Shown here piece after piece: positions 27,655 to 35,944 of a stretch of DNA of 64,000 nt. Below the pieces are notes generated by a model, which saw nothing but the letters and a program-made list of their open reading frames with translations, ran no database searches and had not been told where the DNA came from. This DNA is from Sphingomonas sp. GM_Shp_1 (lineage in GTDB: Bacteria > Pseudomonadota > Alphaproteobacteria > Sphingomonadales > Sphingomonadaceae): contig NZ_JALNUR010000002.1 in assembly GCF_026540895.1 (NCBI RefSeq), positions 1 to 64,000 on the forward strand. Direction: 5' to 3'. The position numbers and the translations under genes were made by a program. The stretch's first letter is position 1, and the number at the start of each line of letters is the position of its first letter.

Positions 27655-28421
27655 CCCCTGCTATCGCCGCTTCGGCCGCTTCGCCCGATACCGTGGCCAC
27701 CGCCGCGATCCGCCGGTTGTCCGCGCTGTCGCCGCTCGATGCGGGGGACCTGGCGGTGCTGGAGCGGGCCGCCGAAAGGGCGCGGACCTATCCGGTGCGG
27801 CACAGCTTCCTGACCATCGGCCGTCCCGTCGCGGAGCCGTTGCTGGTCCTGCAGGGTTGGGCGGCGCGCGTTCGCGTCCTGCCCGATGGGCGGCGGCAGT
27901 TCATGAGTTTCTACCTGCCCGGCGAAGTGATCGGGACGACGCGCCATGCCACGCCGATCGCCTCGGCGACGGTGGTGTCGCTGACCGAATGCACCGTCTG
28001 CACCGCGCCCACCGCCACGCCGGGCTCTTCGCTGGAACAGGCCTATGCGATCGGCGAGGCGCTGGACGAGGCCTATCTGCTGGGCCATGTGGTCCAGCTC
28101 GGGCGGCTCAATGCGCAGGAGCGGATCGGCGACTTCCTGCTGGAAATCTATGAGCGGCTGTCGCTCGCCGGGCTGACCGTGGGCGGCAGTTTCGAGATGC
28201 CGCTGACCCAGGAAATGCTGGCCGACGCGCTGGGGCTGACCCCGGTCCATGTCAACCGGATGATCCAGCAGGCACGGCGCGACGGCGAGTTGATGTGGAA
28301 GTCGGGTCGGGTCCTGCTACGCGATCCCGAACGCACCGCGCGGACCATCGGTCGTTTCAGCCCGCAGGTCACCGGCCAGCAGACCCCGCTCGACACGCAT
28401 TCCGCGCAATATGGCGACTGA
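27651..28421 (+). CDS. Crp/Fnr-family transcriptional regulator
   Basis: This transcription factor of 256 residues has an N-terminal cyclic-nucleotide-binding-type beta-roll (about residues 40-140, with PLLVLQGWAARVRVLPDGRR and FYLPGEVIG). A dimer helix follows, then a Crp-type helix-turn-helix (MPLTQEMLADALGLTPVHVNRMIQQ). There is no four-Cys Fe-S motif as in FNR, and the cAMP-contact residues are not conserved, so the effector is unknown. As the third gene of the HWE kinase-receiver operon it may be the output, or may be regulated by it. Confidence 0.87.
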   Translation: MTPAIAASAASPDTVATAAIRRLSALSPLDAGDLAVLERAAERARTYPVRHSFLTIGRPVAEPLLVLQGWAARVRVLPDGRRQFMSFYLPGEVIGTTRHATPIASATVVSLTECTVCTAPTATPGSSLEQAYAIGEALDEAYLLGHVVQLGRLNAQERIGDFLLEIYERLSLAGLTVGGSFEMPLTQEMLADALGLTPVHVNRMIQQARRDGELMWKSGRVLLRDPERTARTIGRFSPQVTGQQTPLDTHSAQYGD

Positions 28422-28560
28422 CTCCGTCCCCGCTTAAGGCGTACCGGGCGCGGCGTACCCTGCGTCGGTCCTGACAGGCCATCGCCCTCTTCCGGCGAAA
28501 TCCGGTCGCCCATCCGCTATTTCTGACCGATTCTTGATCGACTTGCCGCCTTTCACGGTA

Positions 28561-28589
28561 ACGTCATCAAATTTTCGCCAAGCTGACAC
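28561..28589 (+). promoter_or_regulatory. Candidate PhoB-like repeats upstream of receptor/PI-PLC operon
   Basis: ACGTCAT (28561), TTTTCGC (28572) and CTGACAC (28583) lie at exact 11-bp steps and match the CTGTCA(T/C) half-site at 5, 4 and 6 of 7 positions. They are 58-86 bp before the receptor ATG, a workable activator position. The match is partial and needs experimental support. Confidence 0.35.
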
Positions 28590-28646
28590 TCAGCCCACCT
28601 AACGCCCCCGCCGAACCGGCAAGACGGCCGATGGGGGATTTATCAG

Positions 28647-31316
28647 ATGCTTACGTTCCGCAGCCTGTTGAAGGCATCGGCCTCGCTCATTCTCGCGACC
28701 GGCCCGCTGGCCGTTCATGCGCAGGACACCGGCGCCGCAGCCGCAGCCGCGCCGCAGACCGCCGAAAGCGGCGACGGACAGGGTGAAGAGATCGTCGTCA
28801 ACGGCACCTATGCGCGCAGCCTGGCGGCGGGCATCGAGACCAAGCGCCGCGCCGCCTACGGCGTCGACTCGATCAGTTCGACCGATATCGGCAAGTTCCC
28901 GACCCAGAACGTCGCCGAGGCGCTGCAACTCGTTCCTGGCGTCGCGATCACCCGCCCGCGCGGCGAGGGCCTGTATGTCAGCGTCCGTGGCCTGGGTCCG
29001 CAGTTCCAGAACACGCTGATGAACGGGCGCACCGTCGCGCTGAACGACCTGATCGAGAATGGCGGCGCGGGCGGGCGGCAGTTCCGCTTCGAGATGCTGC
29101 CCGCCGAATTCACCTCCAGCATCGACGTGGTGAAGACGCCGACCGCCGACATGAGCGAAGGCGCGCTGGGCGGCAATATCGACGTGAAGACCTTCCGCCC
29201 GCTGGAGGTCGGCAACAAGACGACCGTCAACATCCGAGGCACCTATACCAGCCAGACCAAGAATGTCCGCCCCAACGTCACCGTGCTGACCAGCGCGAAG
29301 AACGGCGACGGCACCTTCGGCATTCTGGCGGGCGCGCAATATTGGGGCAAGACGGTCCGCAACGACCGCTTCATGAACTTCGGCTGGCTGACCGACCGCT
29401 ACACGGCGGCGAACAAGGGCGGCATCCCGGCGGGCCTCTACTCGCCGACCCGTACCCGCCCCACCGTCGAGACCGAGGATCGCAAGCGCATCTCCGGCAT
29501 CGTCTCCGCCCAGTGGCAGCCCACCCCCGAATTGCAGACCACGCTGGACCTGATGGCGACCCGCCTGGACGTCGCCTATGACGAGTTCGGCCTGGACATC
29601 TATCCCGATGACGGCGGCACGGCGGGCGGCCCTCCGTCGGCGATCCAGCCCGGCTACACGGTCGTCGGCGACACGATCACCAAGGCGACGATCAACAATG
29701 TCCGCTTCATGGGCACGCGCGAATACAGCCTGAACCGCCACGACCTGCTGACCATCGGGTTGAAGCAGACGTGGAACCCGGACCGCTGGCATGTCGCCGC
29801 CAACATCAACTGGTCGGCGGCGCACAGCTATCACCCCGATTATCGCACCGGCACGGTGCGCAGCCGCGCCTATTTCATCGCGCCGCTGACCTATGACGCG
29901 TCGGCCGGCTATCAGACCATGCCGACCTTCACCACGCCGGTCGATGTCTCCAACCCCGCCAATTACAAGCTGTTCCAGTTCAACATCGCTCCCAAGGACA
30001 GCAAGGACTGGGACTTCTACTCGCGCCTGGACGTCGGGCACGATTTCGACGGTTTCCTGTCGAAGCTGCAAGCGGGCGGCGAATATCACTGGCGCAAGCG
30101 CGACTATTTCCGCCGCGACTACCTGATCGACACCGCGACCAACCAGCCGCTGACCAATCTGGGCGCGGGCGCCTATCAGCAACTGCCCTATGACGACTTC
30201 CTCTCGGGCGTGGGCGGCAATGCCTTCCGTAACTGGCTGGTGCCGGTGACGGCGGCCTATGTCGGCAATTTCTTCACCCCCGCCATCCAGGCGCAACCGA
30301 TCACCAATGGCGACCGCCGCTCGTCCTTCGTCGTGACGGAGAAGATCGCCGCCGCCTATCTCCGTGCCGATTATCAGTTCGATGCGGGCCAGGTGCCGGT
30401 CAGCGGCAATCTGGGCGTCCGCTATGTCCACACCGACCAGGTGGCGAGCGGCACGCTGACCAGCGGTAGTGTCGCCACGCCGGTCAGCTACCCCAAGACG
30501 TTCAACAACGTCCTGCCCAGCTTCAACCTGCGTGCCGACCTGACCCCCAAGCTCGTCGGTCGCCTGGCCGCCAGCCGGGTGCTGACCCGTCCCAACGTCA
30601 CCGACACCGCACCGCGCATCACCGTGTCGACCGACGCCCCGACCGCCAGCGGCGGCAACCCGCAGCTCGTCCCCTTCCTCGCGACCCAGTTCGACGGATC
30701 GCTGGAATGGTATTTCGCGCCGTCGGGGATGTTGTCGGGCGCGGTCTTCTACAAGGCAATGGACGATTACATCACCCAGTCCAACACCGAGATCAACATT
30801 CCGGGTCGCGGCACCGTTCGCCTGTCCAGCTCGGTCAATGGCGGCAATGCCAAGGTGTACGGCGCGGAAGCGGCGTACAGCCAGGTCTTCACCTTCCTGC
30901 CCAAGCCCTTCGACGGCTTCGGCGTGCAGGGGTCCTACACCCACACCGAAGTGCAGGCCGATTACACGGCGGGGTCGCGCACCATCAAGGACCAGCTGAT
31001 CGGCCTGTCGAAGAACAGCTTCAACCTGGTCGGCTTCTACGACAAGGGGCCGCTTTCGGCGCGCCTCTCCTATGTCTGGCGCGACAAATATCTGTCGAGC
31101 ACGGGCAGCACGGTGCAGGCCCCGACCTATGTCGCCGCCTTCGGTTCGCTCGACGGCCAGTTGTCGGTCCGCGCCGCCGAGAATCTGACGCTCAGCCTGG
31201 AGGGGATCAACATCGCGGGCGCACGCCAGAACACCTATAACGACAACGACCTGCGCTTCGGCGAGATCAACTATTATGGCCGGACGATCCTGTTCGGCAT
31301 TCGGGCGGAGTTCTGA
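28647..31316 (+). CDS. TonB-dependent receptor paired with PI-PLC
   Basis: This outer-membrane TonB-dependent transporter of 889 residues starts with a signal peptide ending near PLAVHAQD. A TonB-box-like EEIVVNGTY lies near residue 49. The plug has the motifs KFPTQNVAEALQLVPGVAI, YVSVRGLGPQFQNTLMNGR and a GALGGNID segment. The barrel ends YGRTILFGIRAEF with a terminal Phe. This plug class is common in Caulobacterales and Sphingomonadales among receptors for carbohydrate-like or plant-derived molecules. Its stop overlaps by one base the ATG of a phosphoinositide phospholipase C, so they are translationally coupled. I infer uptake of an inositol-phosphate-like product of that enzyme. Confidence 0.92.
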   Translation: MLTFRSLLKASASLILATGPLAVHAQDTGAAAAAAPQTAESGDGQGEEIVVNGTYARSLAAGIETKRRAAYGVDSISSTDIGKFPTQNVAEALQLVPGVAITRPRGEGLYVSVRGLGPQFQNTLMNGRTVALNDLIENGGAGGRQFRFEMLPAEFTSSIDVVKTPTADMSEGALGGNIDVKTFRPLEVGNKTTVNIRGTYTSQTKNVRPNVTVLTSAKNGDGTFGILAGAQYWGKTVRNDRFMNFGWLTDRYTAANKGGIPAGLYSPTRTRPTVETEDRKRISGIVSAQWQPTPELQTTLDLMATRLDVAYDEFGLDIYPDDGGTAGGPPSAIQPGYTVVGDTITKATINNVRFMGTREYSLNRHDLLTIGLKQTWNPDRWHVAANINWSAAHSYHPDYRTGTVRSRAYFIAPLTYDASAGYQTMPTFTTPVDVSNPANYKLFQFNIAPKDSKDWDFYSRLDVGHDFDGFLSKLQAGGEYHWRKRDYFRRDYLIDTATNQPLTNLGAGAYQQLPYDDFLSGVGGNAFRNWLVPVTAAYVGNFFTPAIQAQPITNGDRRSSFVVTEKIAAAYLRADYQFDAGQVPVSGNLGVRYVHTDQVASGTLTSGSVATPVSYPKTFNNVLPSFNLRADLTPKLVGRLAASRVLTRPNVTDTAPRITVSTDAPTASGGNPQLVPFLATQFDGSLEWYFAPSGMLSGAVFYKAMDDYITQSNTEINIPGRGTVRLSSSVNGGNAKVYGAEAAYSQVFTFLPKPFDGFGVQGSYTHTEVQADYTAGSRTIKDQLIGLSKNSFNLVGFYDKGPLSARLSYVWRDKYLSSTGSTVQAPTYVAAFGSLDGQLSVRAAENLTLSLEGINIAGARQNTYNDNDLRFGEINYYGRTILFGIRAEF

Positions 31317-32407
31317 TGAAGGTCTTCCTCACCCTGGCGGCGGTCCTCGCGACCGCCGCCGCTCCGGCGCCGCGAGCGTCCCTGCGGATGAACGACGTGC
31401 AGGTCGTCGGTTCGCACAACAGCTACAAGAAGCGGATCGCGCCCGCCGTCTTCGCGGCGCTGGAACAGCGCGATCCCAAGCTGGCCGCCGCGCTGGATTA
31501 CGATCACCTGACCCTGGCGCAGCAGCTCGACCGGGGCGTACGCCAACTAGAGATCGACATCTTCGCCGATCCCGAAGGTGGTCGCTTCGCGCATCCGATG
31601 GGCGAAAAACTCGCCAAGGCCGCGGGCGAGCAGACCGGCTTCGACGAAGCCGCGATGATGAAGCCCGGCTTCAAGGTCTTCCACATCCCGGAGGTCGATT
31701 ACCGCTCCTGCGGGACGTTCAAGCAGTGCATCGGCCAGATCGACGCCTGGTCGCGCGCGCATCCGCGTCACCTGCCGATCATGGTGACGATCAACGCCGC
31801 CGACCGGCCGATCAACAAGCCCGGCGTCACCGATCCGCTGCCGCTGACCGCGCCGCTGCTCGACGCGCTGGACGAGGAGATCCGCGACGTGCTGACGCCG
31901 AACCGGATCATCACCCCCGACGACGTGCGCGGAAAGGCCGCCACGTTGCGCGAAGCGGTGACCACCAAGGGCTGGCCCACGCTGGAGAGCACACGCGGGA
32001 AAATCTGGTTCGTGCTCGACACGCCGTCGGACGTGTCCGACCTCTACCGTGCCGGGCATCCCTCTCTGAAGGGGCGGGCGATCTTCGGCTGGTACGACAC
32101 CGACCAACCCGAGGCCTCGGTCGAGATCGTCGGCGATCCGCGCACCGATGGCGCCAAGATCAAGGAGTGGGTGAAACAGGGCTTTATCGTTCGCACCCGC
32201 ACCGACGCCGACACGGTCGAAGCACGGGCAAACGACCACAGCCGCCAGCAGGCCGCGATCGACAGCGGCGCGCAGGCGGTGTCGACCGACTACTATCCCG
32301 GCGCGCCGACGCGGGGGTGGAACAAGGGCTTCACCGTGACGCTGCCCGGCGGATCGATGGAGCGGTGCAACCCGGTAACGCAGCCTGCGGGGTGCAAACT
32401 GAAGTAA
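31316..32407 (+). CDS. Secreted phosphoinositide-specific phospholipase C-like (PI-PLC-C1) protein
   Basis: This exported phosphodiesterase of 363 residues belongs to the Ca2+-dependent PI-PLC-like TIM-barrel family. A signal peptide (VFLTLAAVLATAAAPAP) precedes the catalytic start VVGSHNSYK with His at residue 34. Metal-site acidic residues appear in RQLEIDIF. The second catalytic-type His is in FKVFHIPEVDYRSC, followed by a Cys-containing FKQCIGQI. Further barrel strands include FVLDTPSD and VSTDYYPG. Such enzymes cleave phosphatidylinositol, or similar inositol phosphodiesters, into diacylglycerol and inositol phosphate. The coupling to a TonB receptor suggests that products are taken up. 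The exact substrate is inferred. Confidence 0.85.
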   Translation: MKVFLTLAAVLATAAAPAPRASLRMNDVQVVGSHNSYKKRIAPAVFAALEQRDPKLAAALDYDHLTLAQQLDRGVRQLEIDIFADPEGGRFAHPMGEKLAKAAGEQTGFDEAAMMKPGFKVFHIPEVDYRSCGTFKQCIGQIDAWSRAHPRHLPIMVTINAADRPINKPGVTDPLPLTAPLLDALDEEIRDVLTPNRIITPDDVRGKAATLREAVTTKGWPTLESTRGKIWFVLDTPSDVSDLYRAGHPSLKGRAIFGWYDTDQPEASVEIVGDPRTDGAKIKEWVKQGFIVRTRTDADTVEARANDHSRQQAAIDSGAQAVSTDYYPGAPTRGWNKGFTVTLPGGSMERCNPVTQPAGCKLK

Positions 32408-32412
32408 GCAAT

Positions 32413-32431
32413 CCTCCCCGTACCGGGGAGG
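32413..32431. repeat. CCTCCCC/GGGGAGG palindrome after PI-PLC gene
   Basis: CCTCCCC GTACC GGGGAGG forms a 7-bp stem with a short loop, 5 bp after the stop codon. It is the core unit of the window-wide repeat family and probably the 3' end of the receptor/PI-PLC transcript. Confidence 0.75.
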
Positions 32432-32558
32432 ATTAAGTGACCATCCGCTGACGGGCTTTTCACCTCCGGGCAAGGCGAGGTTCAGCCTCATTTCGCCACA
32501 TTGCCACTCAGGAAGCCCGCGCCCAGCCGGTCGGCGCATGGCGGAGGCGGATGGCGGC

Positions 32559-34070
32559 ATGGCGCGTATCGCATCCTGGCTGATCATGGCTCCGGCGCTG
32601 TTGGCGGCGGTGCCCGCCCGTGCCACCGACGCCGCGCGCGAGGCGCGATGGGCCGAACGGCTCGGATGGGGACCGTCCGCTGCGCCGGATACCGGCCCCG
32701 CTGCGGGCAGCGACGCCTGGCTGCGGCACCAGCTGGACGACCGGCCCGATCCCCTGCCCCCGGCGGTACAGGCGCGGATCGATGCGATGCGCATCTCGCG
32801 CGAACCCGTCGCCGCGCTGGTGGTCGAAACCGACGCGATGCAGCGCGACTTCAAGGCGATCGCCGATCCCGAGCAGAAAAAGGCCGCGCGTCAGGCCTAT
32901 CAGCAGGCGATGAACGCGCTTGCCGATGAAGCGCGCGAACGCTTCATCCTGCGCGCGCTCTATTCGCCCGACCAGCTGCGCGAGCGGATGACCTGGTTCT
33001 GGTTCAACCATTTCAACGTCCAGGCAGGCAAGCGCGACATCCGCGCGATGGTCGGCGACTATGAGGAGACGATCCGCGCCCATGCGCTGGGCCGCTATCG
33101 CGACCTGCTGGAGGCGACGCTGCGCCACCCGGCGATGCTGCGCTATCTGGACAATGACCAGAATGCGCGAGGAAAGATCAACGAGAATTACGCGCGCGAG
33201 ATCATGGAGCTGCACTCCATGGGTGTCGGCTCGGGCTATAGCCAAGCGGACGTGCAGGAGCTGGCGCGCATCCTGACCGGGGTCGGCGTCGACCAGAAAC
33301 CCGACGCGCCCAAGCTGAAGCCCGAGCTTCAGCCGCTCTACCAGCGCGCCGGGCTGTTCGAGTTCAACCCGGCCCGCCACGATTTCGGCACCAAGCATTT
33401 CCTGGGTCACGAGATCAAGGGCTCGGGCTTCGCCGAGGTCGAGCAGGCGCTGGACCTGATCGCCGACAGCCCGGCGACCGCGCATCATGTGTCGTTGCGG
33501 ATCGCGACCTATTTCATGGGCGACACGCCACCCCCCGCGCTGGTCGATCGGATGGCGGCGAAGTTCCGCCAGAGCCATGGCGACATCGCCGAAGTGTTGC
33601 GCACCATGATCCGCTCGCGCGAATTCGGCGGTGCGGCCACCGGCGGATTCAAGGAGCCGGTCGGCTATACCCTGTCGGCGGTGCGGCTCGCCTATGGCGA
33701 CCGGGACGTCACCAATGCCAAGCCGATCATCAACTGGATGCGCCAGATGGGCGAAGGGCTGTACGACCATGAGACGCCCGATGGCTATGACCTGTCCAGC
33801 GCCGCCTGGTCGGGGCCGGGGCAGATGGCGACCCGCTTCGATATCGCGCGGCAGATCGGCGGCGGCGCGGCGCGGCTGTTCCAGTCGCCGGATGCCGCCC
33901 CCGATGCGCCGCCGCCACCGTCCCCGCCGCCCCTGTTGAAGGACTCGCCCGTCATCGCCACACGCATGGCGACGCTGGGCAAGCCGACGCTCGCCGCGCT
34001 CGGCCAGGCGCGATCCCCGGCGGAGTGGAACAGCCTGTATTTCTCCTCGCCCGAATTCATGCACCGATAG
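32559..34070 (+). CDS. Exported DUF1800 protein
   Basis: This exported protein of about 503 residues has a signal peptide (ASWLIMAPALLAAVPARAT). The body matches the DUF1800 pattern: LRERMTWFWFNHFNVQAGK, the ENYAREIMELHSMGVGSGYSQ-type segment, ELARILTG, then HDFGTKHFLGHEI. A Pro-rich tract (DAPPPPSPPPLL) lies near the C-terminus. DUF1800 proteins almost always sit beside a DUF1501 gene, as here (9-bp gap), and their biochemical role is not established. I start at ATG 32559, which places the signal peptide at the terminus; ATG 32538 is possible. Confidence 0.88.
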   Translation: MARIASWLIMAPALLAAVPARATDAAREARWAERLGWGPSAAPDTGPAAGSDAWLRHQLDDRPDPLPPAVQARIDAMRISREPVAALVVETDAMQRDFKAIADPEQKKAARQAYQQAMNALADEARERFILRALYSPDQLRERMTWFWFNHFNVQAGKRDIRAMVGDYEETIRAHALGRYRDLLEATLRHPAMLRYLDNDQNARGKINENYAREIMELHSMGVGSGYSQADVQELARILTGVGVDQKPDAPKLKPELQPLYQRAGLFEFNPARHDFGTKHFLGHEIKGSGFAEVEQALDLIADSPATAHHVSLRIATYFMGDTPPPALVDRMAAKFRQSHGDIAEVLRTMIRSREFGGAATGGFKEPVGYTLSAVRLAYGDRDVTNAKPIINWMRQMGEGLYDHETPDGYDLSSAAWSGPGQMATRFDIARQIGGGAARLFQSPDAAPDAPPPPSPPPLLKDSPVIATRMATLGKPTLAALGQARSPAEWNSLYFSSPEFMHR

Positions 34071-34079
34071 GAGGATCGC

Positions 34080-35291
34080 ATGAGGATTCCCCATGTCCAT
34101 CGCCGCGACCTGTTGCTGGGCGCCGCCGCGCTCGCCCCCATGGTGATGGCGGGTCGCGCCTTCGCCGCATCGCAGGCGGGCGGCCGGTTGCTGGTCGTGT
34201 TCCTGCGCGGTGCCTATGACGCGGTGAACATCGTGGTACCCAGCACCAGCGATTTCTACCGCCAGTCGCGCCCGACCATCGCGCTGCCCAAACCCGATCC
34301 CGCCAACCCCAATGCCCCGCTGCCGCTCGATGCCGACTGGGCGCTGCACCCGGCGCTGAAGGACTCGATCCTGCCGCTGTGGCAGGCGAAGCAGATCGCC
34401 TTCGTGCCTTTCGCGGGTACCGACGATATGAGCCGCAGCCATTTCGAAACCCAGGATACGATCGAGCTGGGCCAGCCGGTCGGCGGGCATCGCGATTACG
34501 GCTCGGGCTTCATGGCGCGGCTCGCCGACATATTGGGCACGGGCGAGAAGCCGATCGCCTTCACCGACCAACTGCCACTGTGCTTCCGGGGCGGTGACGA
34601 TCCCATCCCCAATCTGGCGCTGGCCAATGTCGGCAAGCCGATCGACCAGCGCCAGGCCACGCTGATCCAGAGCATGTATGCCGGGCATCCCGACCTCGCC
34701 CGTTCGGTCAGCGAGGGCTTCACCGTGCGCGACACGGTCTACAAGACGCTGGATCAGGAGATGAAGGCCGCCAGCCGGGGCGCGGTCTCGGCCAAAGGCT
34801 TCGCGCTGTCAGCGCAGCGGATCGGCACGTTGATGCGCGACCGGTTCAACCTGGCCTTCGTCGATGTCGGCGGCTGGGACACCCATGTGAACCAGGGCGG
34901 CGCGACCGGTTATCTGGCGGACCGGATCGGCGATCTCGGGCGCGGGCTGGCCGGGTTCGCCCAGGCGATCGGGCCGGAGGCGTGGCGCAGCACCACGGTC
35001 GTCGTCGTGTCGGAGTTCGGCCGCACCTTCCGCGAGAATGGCGACCGGGGCACCGATCACGGCCATGGCAGCATCTATTGGGTGATGGGCGGCGGCGTGT
35101 CGGGCGGGCGGATGGCGGGCGAGCAGGTCGCCCTGTCCGCCGCGACGCTCAACCAGAATCGCGACCTGCCCGTGCTGACCGATTACCGCGCGCTGATCGG
35201 CGGGCTGGTCGGGCGGCAGTTCGGCCTGTCAGCCAGCCGCCTGGCGCCGCTGTTCCCCGATAGCCGCACGACCGATCTGCGCCTGATCTGA
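34080..35291 (+). CDS. DUF1501 protein with twin-arginine signal
   Basis: This 403-residue exported protein is in the alkaline-phosphatase/sulfatase-like fold group (DUF1501). A Tat-type signal, VHRRDLLLGAAALAPMVMAG, implies it folds in the cytoplasm before export. Visible family motifs are VVFLRGAYDAVNIVVP, DDMSRSHFETQDTIELG and DVGGWDTHVNQGG, and near the C-terminus VVVVSEFGRTFRENGDRGTDHGHGS, which carries likely metal-binding Glu/Asp/His residues. AGGAGG 5 bases before ATG is near-consensus. The last 63 bp overlap the convergent Rrf2 gene. Paired with DUF1800; the substrate is unknown. Confidence 0.88.
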   Translation: MRIPHVHRRDLLLGAAALAPMVMAGRAFAASQAGGRLLVVFLRGAYDAVNIVVPSTSDFYRQSRPTIALPKPDPANPNAPLPLDADWALHPALKDSILPLWQAKQIAFVPFAGTDDMSRSHFETQDTIELGQPVGGHRDYGSGFMARLADILGTGEKPIAFTDQLPLCFRGGDDPIPNLALANVGKPIDQRQATLIQSMYAGHPDLARSVSEGFTVRDTVYKTLDQEMKAASRGAVSAKGFALSAQRIGTLMRDRFNLAFVDVGGWDTHVNQGGATGYLADRIGDLGRGLAGFAQAIGPEAWRSTTVVVVSEFGRTFRENGDRGTDHGHGSIYWVMGGGVSGGRMAGEQVALSAATLNQNRDLPVLTDYRALIGGLVGRQFGLSASRLAPLFPDSRTTDLRLI

Positions 35292-35720
35292 CAGCACCCC
35301 GGCCCGCTCGCGAATATCGTCGAGCACATCGTCCAGCGTCAGCCCGGCGAGCTTGTCCTCCAGCGCCTCGCGCACCGGGGTCAGCATCGTCTCCAGGCTG
35401 GCGGTGATGTGCCGGTCGATCATCCCCTCGCCATCAGGCGGCTGGCGGTGAAAGGCGAAGAAGTTGCGGTCCTCCACCGCCTGATACACCTCCACCAGCC
35501 GGATATCGGCGGAGGACTTGGCCAGCATTGCGCCACCGCGATTGCCCAGTTGCGATCGGGTCAGCCCCGCCGCCGCCAGCCGTAGCAGCAGCGCGCGGAC
35601 CACCGCCGCATTGGAATTGACGCTGACCGCGATATCTTCGGAGCGCAGCGGCGTGTCGCCATGCTCGGCCATCAGGGCGAGCATATGCAGCGAGACGACA
35701 AAACGGGTGCTGGTCGGCAA
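35229..35720 (-). CDS. Rrf2-family regulator lacking Fe-S cysteines
   Basis: This 163-residue transcription factor of the Rrf2 family has a winged helix at the N-terminus: LHMLALMAEHGDTPLRSEDIA, then NSNAAVVRALLLRLAAAGL and GNRGGAMLAK. The dimer helix follows. It has no Cys at all, so it cannot carry the Fe-S cluster of IscR or NsrR; it is closer to the YwnA/CymR-like redox-independent branch. The start is TTG with GGAG about 9 bases upstream. Its 3' end overlaps the convergent DUF1501 gene by 63 bp. An inverted ATGGATCA repeat upstream may be its operator. Confidence 0.85.
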   Translation of the reverse strand: MPTSTRFVVSLHMLALMAEHGDTPLRSEDIAVSVNSNAAVVRALLLRLAAAGLTRSQLGNRGGAMLAKSSADIRLVEVYQAVEDRNFFAFHRQPPDGEGMIDRHITASLETMLTPVREALEDKLAGLTLDDVLDDIRERAGVLSDQAQIGRAAIGEQRRQAAG

Positions 35721-35796
35721 CTCTCAACGCTCCTTTTCACGCTCCGGGCGCGGCCGCGTCAACCGCGACGGCCATGGATCGGCATCGTCCGCATGA

Positions 35797-35830
35797 ATGG
35801 ATCATGGCGGCTTTTCTATTACTGATCCAT
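35797..35830. promoter_or_regulatory. Candidate Rrf2 operator (ATGGATCA inverted repeat)
   Basis: ATGGATCA (35797-35804) and TGATCCAT (35823-35830) are perfect 8-bp inverted repeats, 18 bp apart, about 80-110 bp upstream of the rrf2 start. A further ATGGATC occurs at about 35774. The surrounding 35815-35900 is unusually AT-rich for this genome and holds no gene. Confidence 0.35.
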
Positions 35831-35944
35831 GTTATTTTTCATAATCTTATTTCGTTAACGTTCCAGGGTTGAAACGTATCCGAAGAATTTTCGATCATGA
35901 TGGGTCGGATGCGGGCCCTTCGCGAAGTCCGCTGCCCCGCGCGT

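Noticed and set aside
32508..34688. Long minus-strand frame opposite the DUF1800/DUF1501 pair
   Set aside because: Shadow of GC-rich coding on the other strand; no start signal and no recognisable domain.
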